Notes: a model not told the origin generated them from the letters alone. Positions 37,684 to 46,236 are shown, numbered from the stretch's first letter. The stretch: 64,000 bases of DNA from Pseudonocardia sp. SCN 73-27 (GCA_001725415.1 MEGH01000038.1:57162-121161), one strand, 5' to 3'. Made by a program: numbers and translations.

Positions 37684-37984
37684 CCCGACCGCCGGTGGCG
37701 CGGACCCCGGGTTCGACCCGGGTTCCGCGTACCGCTGCAGCCCGCAGGTCTCCCTGCGGCCCGAGTCCTTCGGGGCACTCGTCTACCACTTCGGGACGCG
37801 CAAGCTCTCCTTCCTGAAGACGCCGCAGCTCGTCGACGTCGTCACCGGGCTGGAGAAGCACTCCGACGTGCACGCCGCGATCGACGCGGCGGGCGTTGCC
37901 GAGACCGAACGCCCCGCGTACCTCACGGCCCTGGCCGGCCTCGCCGCCTCCGGGACCATCGAGGCCCGTCCCACCACCACGTAA
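37673..37984 (+). CDS. mftB: Mycofactocin peptide chaperone MftB
   Basis: The 103-residue PqqD-like RRE protein binds the MftA leader and delivers it to MftC. The winged-helix pattern is RCSPQVSLRPESFGALVYHF, RKLSFLKTPQLVDVV and an acidic C-terminal helix region. GTG 37673 lies inside mftA (11-base overlap), ensuring coupled translation. A 13-base gap separates it from mftC. Confidence 0.95.
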   Translation: MSTDPTAGGADPGFDPGSAYRCSPQVSLRPESFGALVYHFGTRKLSFLKTPQLVDVVTGLEKHSDVHAAIDAAGVAETERPAYLTALAGLAASGTIEARPTTT

Positions 37985-37997
37985 GCAGGGAGCGCAC

Positions 37998-39254
37998 GTG
38001 AAGCTCGTCGACCACTTCCAGTACGGGCTCAGCTCACCCATCTGCCTGACCTGGGAGCTGACCTACGCGTGCAACCTCGCGTGCGTGCACTGCCTGTCGT
38101 CGTCGGGCCGTCGCGATCCGCGTGAGCTCACCACCGCCGAGGCCAAGGCCGTCATCGACGAGCTGCAGCGGATGCAGGTCTTCTACATCAACATCGGCGG
38201 CGGCGAGCCCACGGTGCGCCCCGACTTCTGGGAGCTGCTCGACTACTCGATCTCCCACGACGTCGGCGTCAAGTTCTCCACGAACGGCATCAAGCTCGAC
38301 AAGAAGCGCGCCGCCCAGCTCGCGGCGACCGACTACGTCGACATCCAGATCTCCCTCGACGGCGCGACCGCCGACGTCAACGACCACGTCCGCGGCCCGG
38401 GCTCCTACTCCACCGCGATGCGGGCGCTGGAGAACCTCGCCGAGGCCGGGTTCGCCCAGCCGAAGATCAGCGTCGTCATGACGCGGCAGAACGTCGACCA
38501 GCTCGACGAGTTCAAGGCCATCGCCGACAAGTTCGGCGCCCAGCTGCGCATCACCCGGCTCCGCCCCTCCGGCCGCGGCGCCGACGTGTGGGACGAGCTG
38601 CACCCGCTGCCGTCGCAGCAGCGCCAGATGTACGACTGGCTCGTCGAGCGCGGCGACCAGGTCCTCACCGGCGACTCCTTCTTCCACCTCTCCGCCTACG
38701 GCGAGGCCCTGCCCGGGCTGAACCTGTGCGGCGCGGGTCGCGTCGTCTGCCTGATCGACCCGGTCGGCGACGTCTACGCCTGCCCCTTCGCGATCCACGA
38801 GAACTTCCTCGCGGGCAACGTCCGCTCCGAGGGCGGGTTCCAGAAGGTGTGGCAGGAGTCCGAGCTGTTCACCGAGCTGCGTCAGCCGCAGACCGGCGGC
38901 GCCTGCTCCGGATGCATGCACTACGACTCGTGCCAGGGCGGCTGCATGGCGGCCAAGTTCTTCACCGGCCTGCCCCTCGACGGCCCCGACCCCGAGTGCG
39001 TCCGCGGCTTCGGCGAGCAGGCCCTCGCGGCCCGCGACGGCGAGACGCTGATCCCGAAGTCCGACGTCGACCACAGCCGCTCGGCCCCGCGGAACTCGCG
39101 CACGCCGAAGGCGCCGGTCCCGCTGACGCTGACGACCCGCCCCCCTGTCGTCGACCGCCCGGACCGTGCGTGCGAGACCAGCCCGCTCGCCGGCTTCGGC
39201 GCCTCGGAGTCCGACTCCGGGCTGCGCCGGCCGGTCGGTTTCCAGGGCGCCTGA
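37998..39254 (+). CDS. mftC: Mycofactocin radical SAM maturase MftC
   Basis: MftC oxidatively decarboxylates the C-terminal Tyr of MftA and forms the Val-Tyr ring. The 418-residue protein shows the radical-SAM CX3CX2C motif at Cys25, Cys29 and Cys32 (TYACNLACVHC), GGGEPTVRPDF, and a SPASM domain with auxiliary-cluster Cys (LCGAGRVVC, CSGCMHYDSCQGGCM, PECVRGF). After GETLIPKS it carries a Pro/Arg-rich extension of about 60 residues that is longer than I expect for MftC and looks poorly constrained. GTG 37998 follows AGGGAG. A strong hairpin follows the stop. Confidence 0.95.
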   Translation: MKLVDHFQYGLSSPICLTWELTYACNLACVHCLSSSGRRDPRELTTAEAKAVIDELQRMQVFYINIGGGEPTVRPDFWELLDYSISHDVGVKFSTNGIKLDKKRAAQLAATDYVDIQISLDGATADVNDHVRGPGSYSTAMRALENLAEAGFAQPKISVVMTRQNVDQLDEFKAIADKFGAQLRITRLRPSGRGADVWDELHPLPSQQRQMYDWLVERGDQVLTGDSFFHLSAYGEALPGLNLCGAGRVVCLIDPVGDVYACPFAIHENFLAGNVRSEGGFQKVWQESELFTELRQPQTGGACSGCMHYDSCQGGCMAAKFFTGLPLDGPDPECVRGFGEQALAARDGETLIPKSDVDHSRSAPRNSRTPKAPVPLTLTTRPPVVDRPDRACETSPLAGFGASESDSGLRRPVGFQGA

Positions 39255-39260
39255 GACGGC

Positions 39261-39294
39261 CGGCACCGGACCCGCCCGACCGGGTCCGGTGCCG
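39261..39294 (+). terminator. Terminator hairpin after mftC
   Basis: A perfect 13-bp stem (CGGCACCGGACCC and GGGTCCGGTGCCG) with an 8-base loop separates mftABC from the flavin oxidoreductase genes, which are then read by readthrough or a second promoter. Confidence 0.75.
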
Positions 39295-39307
39295 TGCATC
39301 TCCCTCC

Positions 39308-42300
39308 GTGTCCGCGCTGACGTCCCCCTGGCCGCTGCGGGGTCGCGTCGCGCCCTCGCGGGTGCTGTTCGGGCCGCACGAGACCAGTCTCGGGGACGGC
39401 CGGGCGTTCTCGGCGCGGCACGTCGCCTACTACGCGGCGCGGGCCACGGGTGGGTGCGGCGTCGTCGTCACGGAGACGGCGTCGGTGCATCCGTCGGACC
39501 ATCCGTATGCGCGGGCGCCGCTCTTTTCCGATGCCGTCGACGGGTGGGCCGCTGTCGCCGCCGCCTGCCGTCCGGCGCTGGTGCTGGCGTCGCTCGGGCA
39601 TGCGGGTTCGCAGGGGTCTGTCCTCCACGGGGCGCCGGTCCTGTGGACCTCGGCTTCCTACGACCGGACCGCGCTCGTCGACGGGTTCCGCTCCGCTGCC
39701 CTGCTCGCCGTCTCCTCCGGGCTCGACGGGGTGGAGATCGACGCCGGGCAGTACGCGCTGCTGCGGCAGTGCGTCTCTTGCGGGGACTCCTCGCTGGTCA
39801 TCGAAGTACTCGACGTCGTCCGCAACGCGATCGGCGATGCCGTCCTGGGGCTGCGGCTCTGCTGCGACGAGCTCACCCCTTGGACCGGGATCACGCCGTC
39901 CTCCATCGCGCCGGTGGTCGACGCCGTCGCGGGCGTCGTCGACTATCTCGTGCCGGTGCGCGGGGGCGGCTTCTCCACGGCGGCCACCCGCCCCGACATG
40001 CACACCCCGCCCGGGGTCAACCGGGAGCTGTCCACGACCGTTAAGTCCATTGTGGACACGCGATGCGCGGTGGTGTGGCAGGGCTCGGTCGCCTCCCCGT
40101 CCCTCGCGCAGGAGGGTCTCGACAACGGCGTCGCCGACGCCGTCGAGATGACCCGGGCACAGATCGCCGATCCCGACCTCGTCGCCCTGGTCCGCGCCGG
40201 GACACCGGACCGGGTCCGGCCGCCGACCCTCTCCGGCCGGTGGTGGGCGGGCCGGGACCCGCGCAACGTCGTGGTCTCCGACGACGCGGCGCCTCCTTTC
40301 CCGTCGCCGGTGGCGCAGGGGACCGGGGAGGTCCTCGTCGTCGGGGGAGGGCCGGCCGGGCTCGAGGCGGCGCGGAACTTCGCGCTGGAGGGGCGGTCTG
40401 TGCACCTCGTCGAGCGCGACGACCACCTCGGCGGTGCGCTGCGCCTCGCCGCCGCCCTGCCCGGCCGCGACCGGCTCCGGCTGCTGATCGAGTGGTGGGA
40501 ACGCGAGCTCGCGCACCTCGGCGTCCGGGTGACCACGGGCCGCACAGTGACGCCCGCGGACCTCTCCGATCGGGGTGTCGAGATCGTCCTCGCGACGGGC
40601 TCGCGCCCGCGTCCGCCGTCGTTCCGGGTGGGCTCCGGGGTGGAATGCATCCCCGCTGCAGAGCTTCTCGACTGCACGAACGGCCCCTTCGCCCAGCTCA
40701 GCTGCGGGACGGGGCCGTTGGTGCAGCTGGATGTCGTCGTGTCCGATCCCGTCGGCGACGCCGTCGCGATCGGGGTGGCCGAGCTGCTCGCCGCGGCCGG
40801 GCACCGCTGCACCCTGGTCACGCCCGACCCTGCGGCGGGGATGCGCCTCGGTCCCGGCGCCGACGTTTCAGGAGCCCACGCCCGGCTCCTGCGCGCGGGC
40901 GTCACGATCGCGGCGTTCGCCGAGGTCAGGTCCGTTGCGGACGGAACGGCGGAGCTCGTCGACGTCCACACCGCCGAGGTCCGTCGCGTCCCGTGCACGG
41001 TCGTCGTCGACTGCGTCCAACGCCTCCCCGACGACACCCTCTGGTCCGCGCGCCCCGACCTCCCCCGCGCCGGCGACTGCGTCGCACCCCGCGGCATCCA
41101 GGAGGCGGTCCGCGAGGGAAGAGCCCCTGTGAGTGGCGATATTGGCTATAGCCAATATCGCCACTCACGAGCTCTGACCAGGCGTTCGGTGGGGCGGACT
41201 GCGCTCGGGCCGGACCCGTTGTCCTCGCCCCTGCAGCTCGGGCCGCTGCGGTTGAAGAACCGGGTCGTCTTCGCCGCGCACCTCACCGGCTTCGCCGAGG
41301 ACGGACTGCCGAGCACGCGGCACATCGACCACTACGCGGCGCGGGCGGCCGGCGGGGCCGGGCTCGTCATCACCGAGGAGCACGCGGTGCATCCCGGCGA
41401 CCGCCCCTACGAGCAGATGATCCGCGGCCACGACCCCCGCGTGCTCGACGCGTACCGGCAGCTCACCGAGGCCGTCCACGCACACGGGGTCCCGGTGCTG
41501 GCGCAGCTCAACCACAACGGCCCGCAGTCGTCGGGGCTGTACTCGCAGGCGCCGGTGTGGGGGCCGTCGGCGATGCCGGACCCGATGTTCCGCGAGGTGC
41601 CCGTCGCGATGACGGTCGGACAGATCCACGAGCTGGTCGCGGCCTACGCCGACGTCGCGGCGCGGTGCGTCGAGGGCGGGTTCGACGGCGTCGAGCTCCA
41701 GGCGTCGCAGGCCTCGATCCTGCGGGCGTTCCTGGCGCCGGGCGCGAACCTGCGCACGGACGCGTACGGCATCGCCAGGACGCGCCTGTTGGAAGAGGTC
41801 GTCGACGCCGTGCGTGCGGCCATCGGACCGGACCGGGTGCTCGGGGTGCGGCTCGGTGGCGGCGAGGACGTCCCCGGCGGACTGACGGTCGACGACGCCG
41901 TGGCCGCCGCCCGGCTCGTGGAGCCCGACGTCGACTACCTGAGCACCTCCGTCGGACTGGCGACGCAGACGTTGGAGCTGGTCGAGGCCCCCTCGCCGGT
42001 TCCGGCGGGGTATGCGGCGGCGCTGCCGTCGGCGGTCCGGGCGGCGGTCTCGGTGCCGGTCCTGGGCGCGGGCCGCTACACCCGTCCCGACGACGCCCGC
42101 GCCGCTCTGACGGCTGGGCACTGCGACCTCGTCGGGGTCGTCCGCGGTCAGATCGCCGACCCGCAATGGGCGTCGGGCACCGGGGCGCGGACCTGCATCG
42201 GCTGCAACCAGGAGTGCACGGCGAACGTCGGCATGAACCGGCCGTTGTCGTGCGCGGTCCGCCCGCGCCCCGACGACTCCCGCCGAGTTCGGCACCAGAC

Positions 42301-42517
42301 CGGTTCGATCATGATCGGAACCAGTCTCCTGTCGAACTCGGCGGGTCCTGTGGGGTTGCTGGTCGTCGGGGGTGGGCCGGCCGGGTTGCGGGCGGCGGCG
42401 TCGGCGGCGCAGCGGGGGATGCGGGTGCGGCTCGTCGAACGATCCGACCACCTCGGCGGGACGCTCGCGCTCGCCGCCCGCGCCCCGCCCGCGCCCCGGG
42501 CCGCGGGGAGCTCATGA
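39308..42517 (+). CDS. Fused mycofactocin-system FadH/OYE oxidoreductases 1 and 2 (OYE2 part truncated)
   Basis: One open frame of 1,069 residues holds two FadH/OYE-type enzymes normally encoded separately. The first part (to about residue 607) has the TIM barrel (VLFGPHETSLGDGRAFSARH) and FAD/NAD domain (VLVVGGGPAGLEAARNFALE) of mycofactocin OYE1; it has no CxxC iron-sulfur motif. A 40-bp palindrome is then read through in frame. The second part, from about GTG 41189, is OYE2: LQLGPLRLKNRVVFAAHLTG, the cluster motif CIGCNQEC, then GLLVVGGGPAGLRAAASA. It stops early because of an 11-bp duplication; the remainder of OYE2 continues in another frame at 42514. Probably helper reductases of the mycofactocin system; activity uncertain in this form. 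Confidence 0.8.
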   Translation: MSALTSPWPLRGRVAPSRVLFGPHETSLGDGRAFSARHVAYYAARATGGCGVVVTETASVHPSDHPYARAPLFSDAVDGWAAVAAACRPALVLASLGHAGSQGSVLHGAPVLWTSASYDRTALVDGFRSAALLAVSSGLDGVEIDAGQYALLRQCVSCGDSSLVIEVLDVVRNAIGDAVLGLRLCCDELTPWTGITPSSIAPVVDAVAGVVDYLVPVRGGGFSTAATRPDMHTPPGVNRELSTTVKSIVDTRCAVVWQGSVASPSLAQEGLDNGVADAVEMTRAQIADPDLVALVRAGTPDRVRPPTLSGRWWAGRDPRNVVVSDDAAPPFPSPVAQGTGEVLVVGGGPAGLEAARNFALEGRSVHLVERDDHLGGALRLAAALPGRDRLRLLIEWWERELAHLGVRVTTGRTVTPADLSDRGVEIVLATGSRPRPPSFRVGSGVECIPAAELLDCTNGPFAQLSCGTGPLVQLDVVVSDPVGDAVAIGVAELLAAAGHRCTLVTPDPAAGMRLGPGADVSGAHARLLRAGVTIAAFAEVRSVADGTAELVDVHTAEVRRVPCTVVVDCVQRLPDDTLWSARPDLPRAGDCVAPRGIQEAVREGRAPVSGDIGYSQYRHSRALTRRSVGRTALGPDPLSSPLQLGPLRLKNRVVFAAHLTGFAEDGLPSTRHIDHYAARAAGGAGLVITEEHAVHPGDRPYEQMIRGHDPRVLDAYRQLTEAVHAHGVPVLAQLNHNGPQSSGLYSQAPVWGPSAMPDPMFREVPVAMTVGQIHELVAAYADVAARCVEGGFDGVELQASQASILRAFLAPGANLRTDAYGIARTRLLEEVVDAVRAAIGPDRVLGVRLGGGEDVPGGLTVDDAVAAARLVEPDVDYLSTSVGLATQTLELVEAPSPVPAGYAAALPSAVRAAVSVPVLGAGRYTRPDDARAALTAGHCDLVGVVRGQIADPQWASGTGARTCIGCNQECTANVGMNRPLSCAVRPRPDDSRRVRHQTGSIMIGTSLLSNSAGPVGLLVVGGGPAGLRAAASAAQRGMRVRLVERSDHLGGTLALAARAPPAPRAAGSS
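41129..41168. repeat. 40-bp palindromic element, copy 7, inside an open reading frame
   Basis: Perfect 20-bp arms (GTGAGTGGCGATATTGGCTA and complement). In this frame it reads VSGDIGYSQYRHS and contains no stop, joining OYE1 to OYE2. At three other copies the shifted frame supplies a TGA stop to the upstream gene. Confidence 0.92.
42280..42344. repeat. 65-bp imperfect palindrome within the OYE2 linker
   Basis: The outer arms CCGCCGAGTTCG and CGAACTCGGCGG are perfect, and the interior is mostly self-complementary (CGGTTCGATCA against TGATCGGAACC). It is translated as SRRVRHQTGSIMIGTSLLSN, between the iron-sulfur and NAD-binding parts of OYE2, without breaking the frame. It is unrelated to the 40-bp family. 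Confidence 0.8.
42476..42497 (+). repeat. 11-bp tandem duplication causing a frameshift in OYE2
   Basis: GCCCGCGCCCC occurs twice in a row (42476-42486, 42487-42497). Removing one copy restores a continuous frame reading LAARAPGRGELMTLVDDLVA, as expected for a FadH/OYE NAD-binding domain. With both copies the frame ends at TGA 42517. Confidence 0.9.
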
Positions 42518-43170
42518 CGCTGGTCGACGACCTCGTCGCCGAGTGCCGGGTGGCCGGGGTGGAGCTGTGCACGGGCGTCGAGACGGAACAGGAGAGTGGG
42601 CTCGTCATCCGGGCCACGGGCGGCATCCCCGACCGGCCGACCTGGGCCGTCAGCGGCGTGCACGACGTCGTCGACGTGCTCGACGGATCAGCCGACCCCC
42701 GCGGCGAGGTACTGGTCGTCGACGGGACGGGGTTCCACGAGGCCACGTCGGTCGCGGAACTGCTCGCCGAGCGCGGATGCGCTGTGGAGGTCGTCGCGGC
42801 GGCGATGGTCGTCGGCCAGGACCTCGGCCTCACCCTGCACCGGCCCATGTTCCGGCGGCGCGCGGCCGCGCTCGGGATCCGCTGTACCCCGGACACGGTG
42901 GTCCTCGCCGCGACGCGCACGTCCGCGGGGCGGGTCGCGGTGACGCTGCTGCACCACCCCACGGGACGCGAGCACACGAGGGAGGTCGACGCGGTCGTGG
43001 TCGCCACCCCGCCGCGCCCGCGCGTGGGTCCGAACCGGATCGGCGACGCCCTCGCCCCGCGCCGCGTGGGTGCCGCGATCGCCGACGCGGAGAGGCTCGT
43101 CGCCGAGATCGACACCAGTGCTGTCGGCGCGCCCGGAAACAGCACTCCCGTCGGTCTCGACGGGCGTTAA
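42514..43170 (+). CDS. C-terminal fragment of mycofactocin OYE2, translationally coupled
   Basis: The 218-residue product MTLVDDLVAECRVAGVELCT... is the missing second half of the OYE2 FAD/NAD-binding region (VLVVDGTGFHEATSVAELLA, DAVVVATPPRPRVGPNRIGD). Its ATG overlaps the stop of the upstream frame (ATGA) and has GGGGAG 4 bases upstream, so a separate polypeptide could be made by re-initiation and might reassemble with the N-terminal part. Alternatively the gene is inactive. An inverted repeat AGTGCTGT/ACAGCACT (43117-43146) lies in its last codons. It is followed 9 bases later by mftE. Confidence 0.75.
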   Translation: MTLVDDLVAECRVAGVELCTGVETEQESGLVIRATGGIPDRPTWAVSGVHDVVDVLDGSADPRGEVLVVDGTGFHEATSVAELLAERGCAVEVVAAAMVVGQDLGLTLHRPMFRRRAAALGIRCTPDTVVLAATRTSAGRVAVTLLHHPTGREHTREVDAVVVATPPRPRVGPNRIGDALAPRRVGAAIADAERLVAEIDTSAVGAPGNSTPVGLDGR

Positions 43171-43179
43171 GGTCCGCGC

Positions 43180-43872
43180 GTGCCCCTGTTGCGGGATCTC
43201 ACCTGGCCACAGCTGCGCTCCACGCGCCCGACGCTGCTCGTGCCTGTCGGGTCGGTCGAGCAGCACGGACCGCACCTGCCGCTCGACACCGACGTGCGGA
43301 TCGCCGAGGCCGTCGCCGCCGGAATGCTCGCCGCCGAGCCGTCGCTCGTCGTCGCCCCGGCCGTTGCCTACGGGGCCGCGGGGGAGCACGAGGGCTTCCC
43401 CGGCACCGTGTCGATCGGACACGATGCGCTGCGGCTGCTGCTCGTCGAGTACGGGCGGTCCGCGTGCCGCTGGGCCGGGCGGCTGCTGTTCGTCAACGGC
43501 CACGGCGGCAACCTCGTGACGGTGGTCGAGGCCGTCGAACGGCTGCGCTACGAGGGGCGCGACGCCGCCTGGGTCCCCTGCGGCACACCGGGTGGCGACC
43601 CGCACGCCGGTCGCACCGAGACTTCCCTGATGGCGGCGATCGCCCCCGCCACCGTGCATGCCGACCGCGCCGAGCCCGGCAACACCGCGCCGCTCTCCGA
43701 GCTGCTCCCGCTCCTGCGCGCAGGCGGGACCGCGGCGGCCAGCGCGAACGGCATCCTCGGCGACCCCACCGGCGCGTCGGCCCGCGAGGGTCGTGCCCTG
43801 CTGGCGACGATCGTCGACACCTGTCTTGTGGCGATGCACAAGTGGGAGCCCGGCCCAGGCGGACGTTTGTGA
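43180..43872 (+). CDS. mftE: Mycofactocin peptidase MftE (creatininase family)
   Basis: MftE cleaves the MftC-modified MftA to release the cyclised Val-Tyr-derived intermediate. The 230-residue protein has creatininase-family metal ligands: VGSVEQHGPHLPLDTDV near the N-terminus, YGAAGEHEGFPGTVSIGH, FVNGHGGN and the Glu of AGRTETSLMAA. The GTG at 43180 follows the OYE2 fragment by 9 bases. The usual next gene, mftD, is not found between mftC and mftE or anywhere else in the window. Confidence 0.93.
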   Translation: MPLLRDLTWPQLRSTRPTLLVPVGSVEQHGPHLPLDTDVRIAEAVAAGMLAAEPSLVVAPAVAYGAAGEHEGFPGTVSIGHDALRLLLVEYGRSACRWAGRLLFVNGHGGNLVTVVEAVERLRYEGRDAAWVPCGTPGGDPHAGRTETSLMAAIAPATVHADRAEPGNTAPLSELLPLLRAGGTAAASANGILGDPTGASAREGRALLATIVDTCLVAMHKWEPGPGGRL

Positions 43873-43969
43873 CGATCACCCTGCTTTCTTGTCAAGAGGC
43901 GTGGGTCACATAGCCTCGGGAGGGACGACGGACGCGCCGTCGCACTGCCGCTCGAAGATGAGGACGTTC

Positions 43970-45667
43970 ATGGGCTTCCCCTCCGACCTGACGATCGCAC
44001 GCGGAGCGAATCTCAAGCCCCTCGACGAGGTGGCCGCGGCCATGGACATCCCGCCGCACCTGCTCCAGCCCTACGGCGACGACGTCGCGAAGATCAAGCT
44101 CTCGGCCGTGCAGGAGCTCGCCGACCGGCCGAAGGCCAAGTACGTCGTCGTGTCCGCGGTGACCCCCACGCCGCTGGGCGAGGGCAAGACGACCACCACC
44201 GTCGGGCTCGGGCAGGCGTTCTCCCACATCGGGAAACGGGCGACGATCGCGATCCGCCAGCCCTCGATGGGCCCGACGTTCGGGATCAAGGGCGGTGCCG
44301 CGGGTGGTGGCTACTCGCAGGTCGTGCCCATGGACATCCTCAACATGCACCTGACCGGCGACTTCCACGCCGTCACCGCCGCCCACAACATGCTGTCCGC
44401 GGTGCTCGACAACCACTTGTTCCAGGGCAACGAGCAGGGGATCGACCAGCACGACATCACGTGGCGACGCGTTCTGGACGTCAACGACCGGGCCCTGCGC
44501 AACATCGTCGTCGGCCTCGGCGGGCGCCTCGACGGCGTGCCCCGCCAGACCGGTTTCGACATCACCGCGGCGTCCGAGGTCATGGCCATCCTGGCCCTGT
44601 CGACGTCGATCCCGGAGATGCGGGCCCGGCTCGGCCGCATCGTCGTCGGCTACCGCCGCGACGGGTCCGCCGTCACCGCCGAGGACATCAAGGGTGCAGG
44701 CGCGATGGCCGCGATCATGGTCGACGCGTTGCGCCCCAACCTGATGCAGACGCTCGAGAACACGCCCGTCCTCGTCCACGCCGGACCGTTCGGCAACATC
44801 GCGCACGGCAACTCGTCCGTCGTCGCCGACCTCATCGGCATCCACGCGGGCGACTACCTCGTCACCGAGGCCGGCTTCGGCGCCGACATGGGCGCCGAGC
44901 GGTTCTTCAACATCAAGTGCCGCGCCTCGGGCCTGGTTCCGGACGCCGCTGTCGTGGTGACGACGGTCCGGGCGCTGAAGGCCCACTCCGGCAACCACCG
45001 CATCGTCGCAGGCAAGGCGCTGCCCGAGGCGCTGCTCGCCGAGAACCCCGACGAGGTCCACGAGGGCGGCGCCAACCTGCGCAAGCAGATCGAGAACATC
45101 CGCATCCACGGCGTCACGCCCGTCGTCGCGATCAACGCCTTCCCCGACGACCACCCCAGCGAGCACGCCGCCATCGCCGAGATCGCCGCCTCAGTGGGCG
45201 TCCGCTCCGCGGTGTCGACGCACTTCTCCGACGGCGGCCGCGGCGGCGCCGACCTCGCCCAGGCCGTCGCCGAGGCCGCCGACGAGCCCTCCGACTTCGC
45301 GTTCCTCTACCCCGACGCCGCCTCGCTGCGCGAGAAGATCGAGATCGTCGCGACGAAGGTGTACGGCGCCGACGGCGTCGACGTCGCCCCCGCCGCCTCC
45401 CGGCAGCTGGACAACTACGAGCGCAACGGGTTCGGCGACCTGCCCGTCTGCATCGCGAAGACGCACCTGTCGATCTCGTCCGACCCGTCGCTGAAGGGCG
45501 CTCCGACGGGCTGGCGCCTGCCGGTGCGCGAGGTGCGTGCGTCCGTCGGGGCGGGCTTCGTCTACCCGATCTGCGGCGACATGCGGACCATGCCCGGCCT
45601 GGGCACCCACCCCGCGGCGCACGAGATCGACGTCGACGCCGACGGCAACATCGTCAACCTCTCGTGA
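43970..45667 (+). CDS. fhs: Formate-tetrahydrofolate ligase
   Basis: This enzyme joins formate to tetrahydrofolate with ATP, giving 10-formyl-THF. The 565-residue protein shows the P-loop region TPTPLGEGKTTTTVGLGQAF (residues 66-85), RQPSMGPTFGIKGGAAGGGY, FDITAASEVMAILAL and the C-terminal FVYPICGDMRTMPGLGTHPA. I use ATG 43970 because AAGATGAGGACG precedes it; an ATG 12 bases earlier lacks a ribosome site. It is coupled (GTGA) to a cyclodeaminase-like gene. Next to methanol dehydrogenase and mycofactocin genes, it probably takes formate from methanol oxidation into the folate pool. Confidence 0.97.
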   Translation: MGFPSDLTIARGANLKPLDEVAAAMDIPPHLLQPYGDDVAKIKLSAVQELADRPKAKYVVVSAVTPTPLGEGKTTTTVGLGQAFSHIGKRATIAIRQPSMGPTFGIKGGAAGGGYSQVVPMDILNMHLTGDFHAVTAAHNMLSAVLDNHLFQGNEQGIDQHDITWRRVLDVNDRALRNIVVGLGGRLDGVPRQTGFDITAASEVMAILALSTSIPEMRARLGRIVVGYRRDGSAVTAEDIKGAGAMAAIMVDALRPNLMQTLENTPVLVHAGPFGNIAHGNSSVVADLIGIHAGDYLVTEAGFGADMGAERFFNIKCRASGLVPDAAVVVTTVRALKAHSGNHRIVAGKALPEALLAENPDEVHEGGANLRKQIENIRIHGVTPVVAINAFPDDHPSEHAAIAEIAASVGVRSAVSTHFSDGGRGGADLAQAVAEAADEPSDFAFLYPDAASLREKIEIVATKVYGADGVDVAPAASRQLDNYERNGFGDLPVCIAKTHLSISSDPSLKGAPTGWRLPVREVRASVGAGFVYPICGDMRTMPGLGTHPAAHEIDVDADGNIVNLS

Positions 45668-46215
45668 GCCTGTCCGACCGCACCGTGCGCGACCTGCTCG
45701 ACGACGTCGCCGCCCGCACCCCCGCACCGGCCGGTGGTGCGGTGGCGGCGCTCGTCGCCGCACAGGCGGCCGCGCTGGCGGGGATGGCGTCGCGGTTCGC
45801 CCCGGGCGCGCCCGGCGCCGACCTGGCGGACCGACTGCGCGCCTCGGCCTCCACGCTCGCCGACGACGACATCGCCGCCTACTCGGCGTTCATGGCGGCG
45901 CGGAAGACCGCGGAGGAGGCCGCCGCCCGCTCGCATGCCGCCGACGTCCCGCTCGCTACCGCCGAGGCCGCCGCCGAGGTCGCCGCGCTGGCCGCCCCGC
46001 TCGTGACCGACGGCAACCGCAACCTGCGCGCCGACGCCGCCACGGCGGTGTTCCTCGCTGCCGCCGCTGCTGCGTCGGCGGCGACGATGGTCTCGGAGAA
46101 CCTGGCCTCCACACCCGACGACCCGCGCCTGGCCCGCGCCGCCCGCGCCGCGGCCGCTGCTCGCGGGTGCGCCGACACGGCGTTCAGCGCCTTCCCCGCG
46201 GTGGCGGCCCCGTAG
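45664..46215 (+). CDS. Cyclodeaminase/cyclohydrolase (FchA/FTCD-C) family protein
   Basis: The 183-residue protein matches the formiminotransferase-cyclodeaminase C-terminal fold: [39 protein letters not shown], and RNLRADAATAVFLAAAAAASA. Such proteins interconvert methenyl-THF and 10-formyl-THF (FchA) or deaminate formimino-THF. GTG 45664 overlaps the fhs stop (GTGA). With Fhs it would continue the folate C1 branch; a methylene-THF dehydrogenase is not in the window. The sequence is Ala-rich (roughly one third), which is common for this fold. Confidence 0.88.
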   Translation: MSLSDRTVRDLLDDVAARTPAPAGGAVAALVAAQAAALAGMASRFAPGAPGADLADRLRASASTLADDDIAAYSAFMAARKTAEEAAARSHAADVPLATAEAAAEVAALAAPLVTDGNRNLRADAATAVFLAAAAAASAATMVSENLASTPDDPRLARAARAAAAARGCADTAFSAFPAVAAP

Positions 46216-46236
46216 GCCCTCGGCGCGAGAAGTCGG

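Noticed and set aside
43658-43969. N-terminal extension of formate-THF ligase over mftE
   Set aside because: The extension is out of frame with mftE, low-complexity, and a proper start with a ribosome site exists at 43970.
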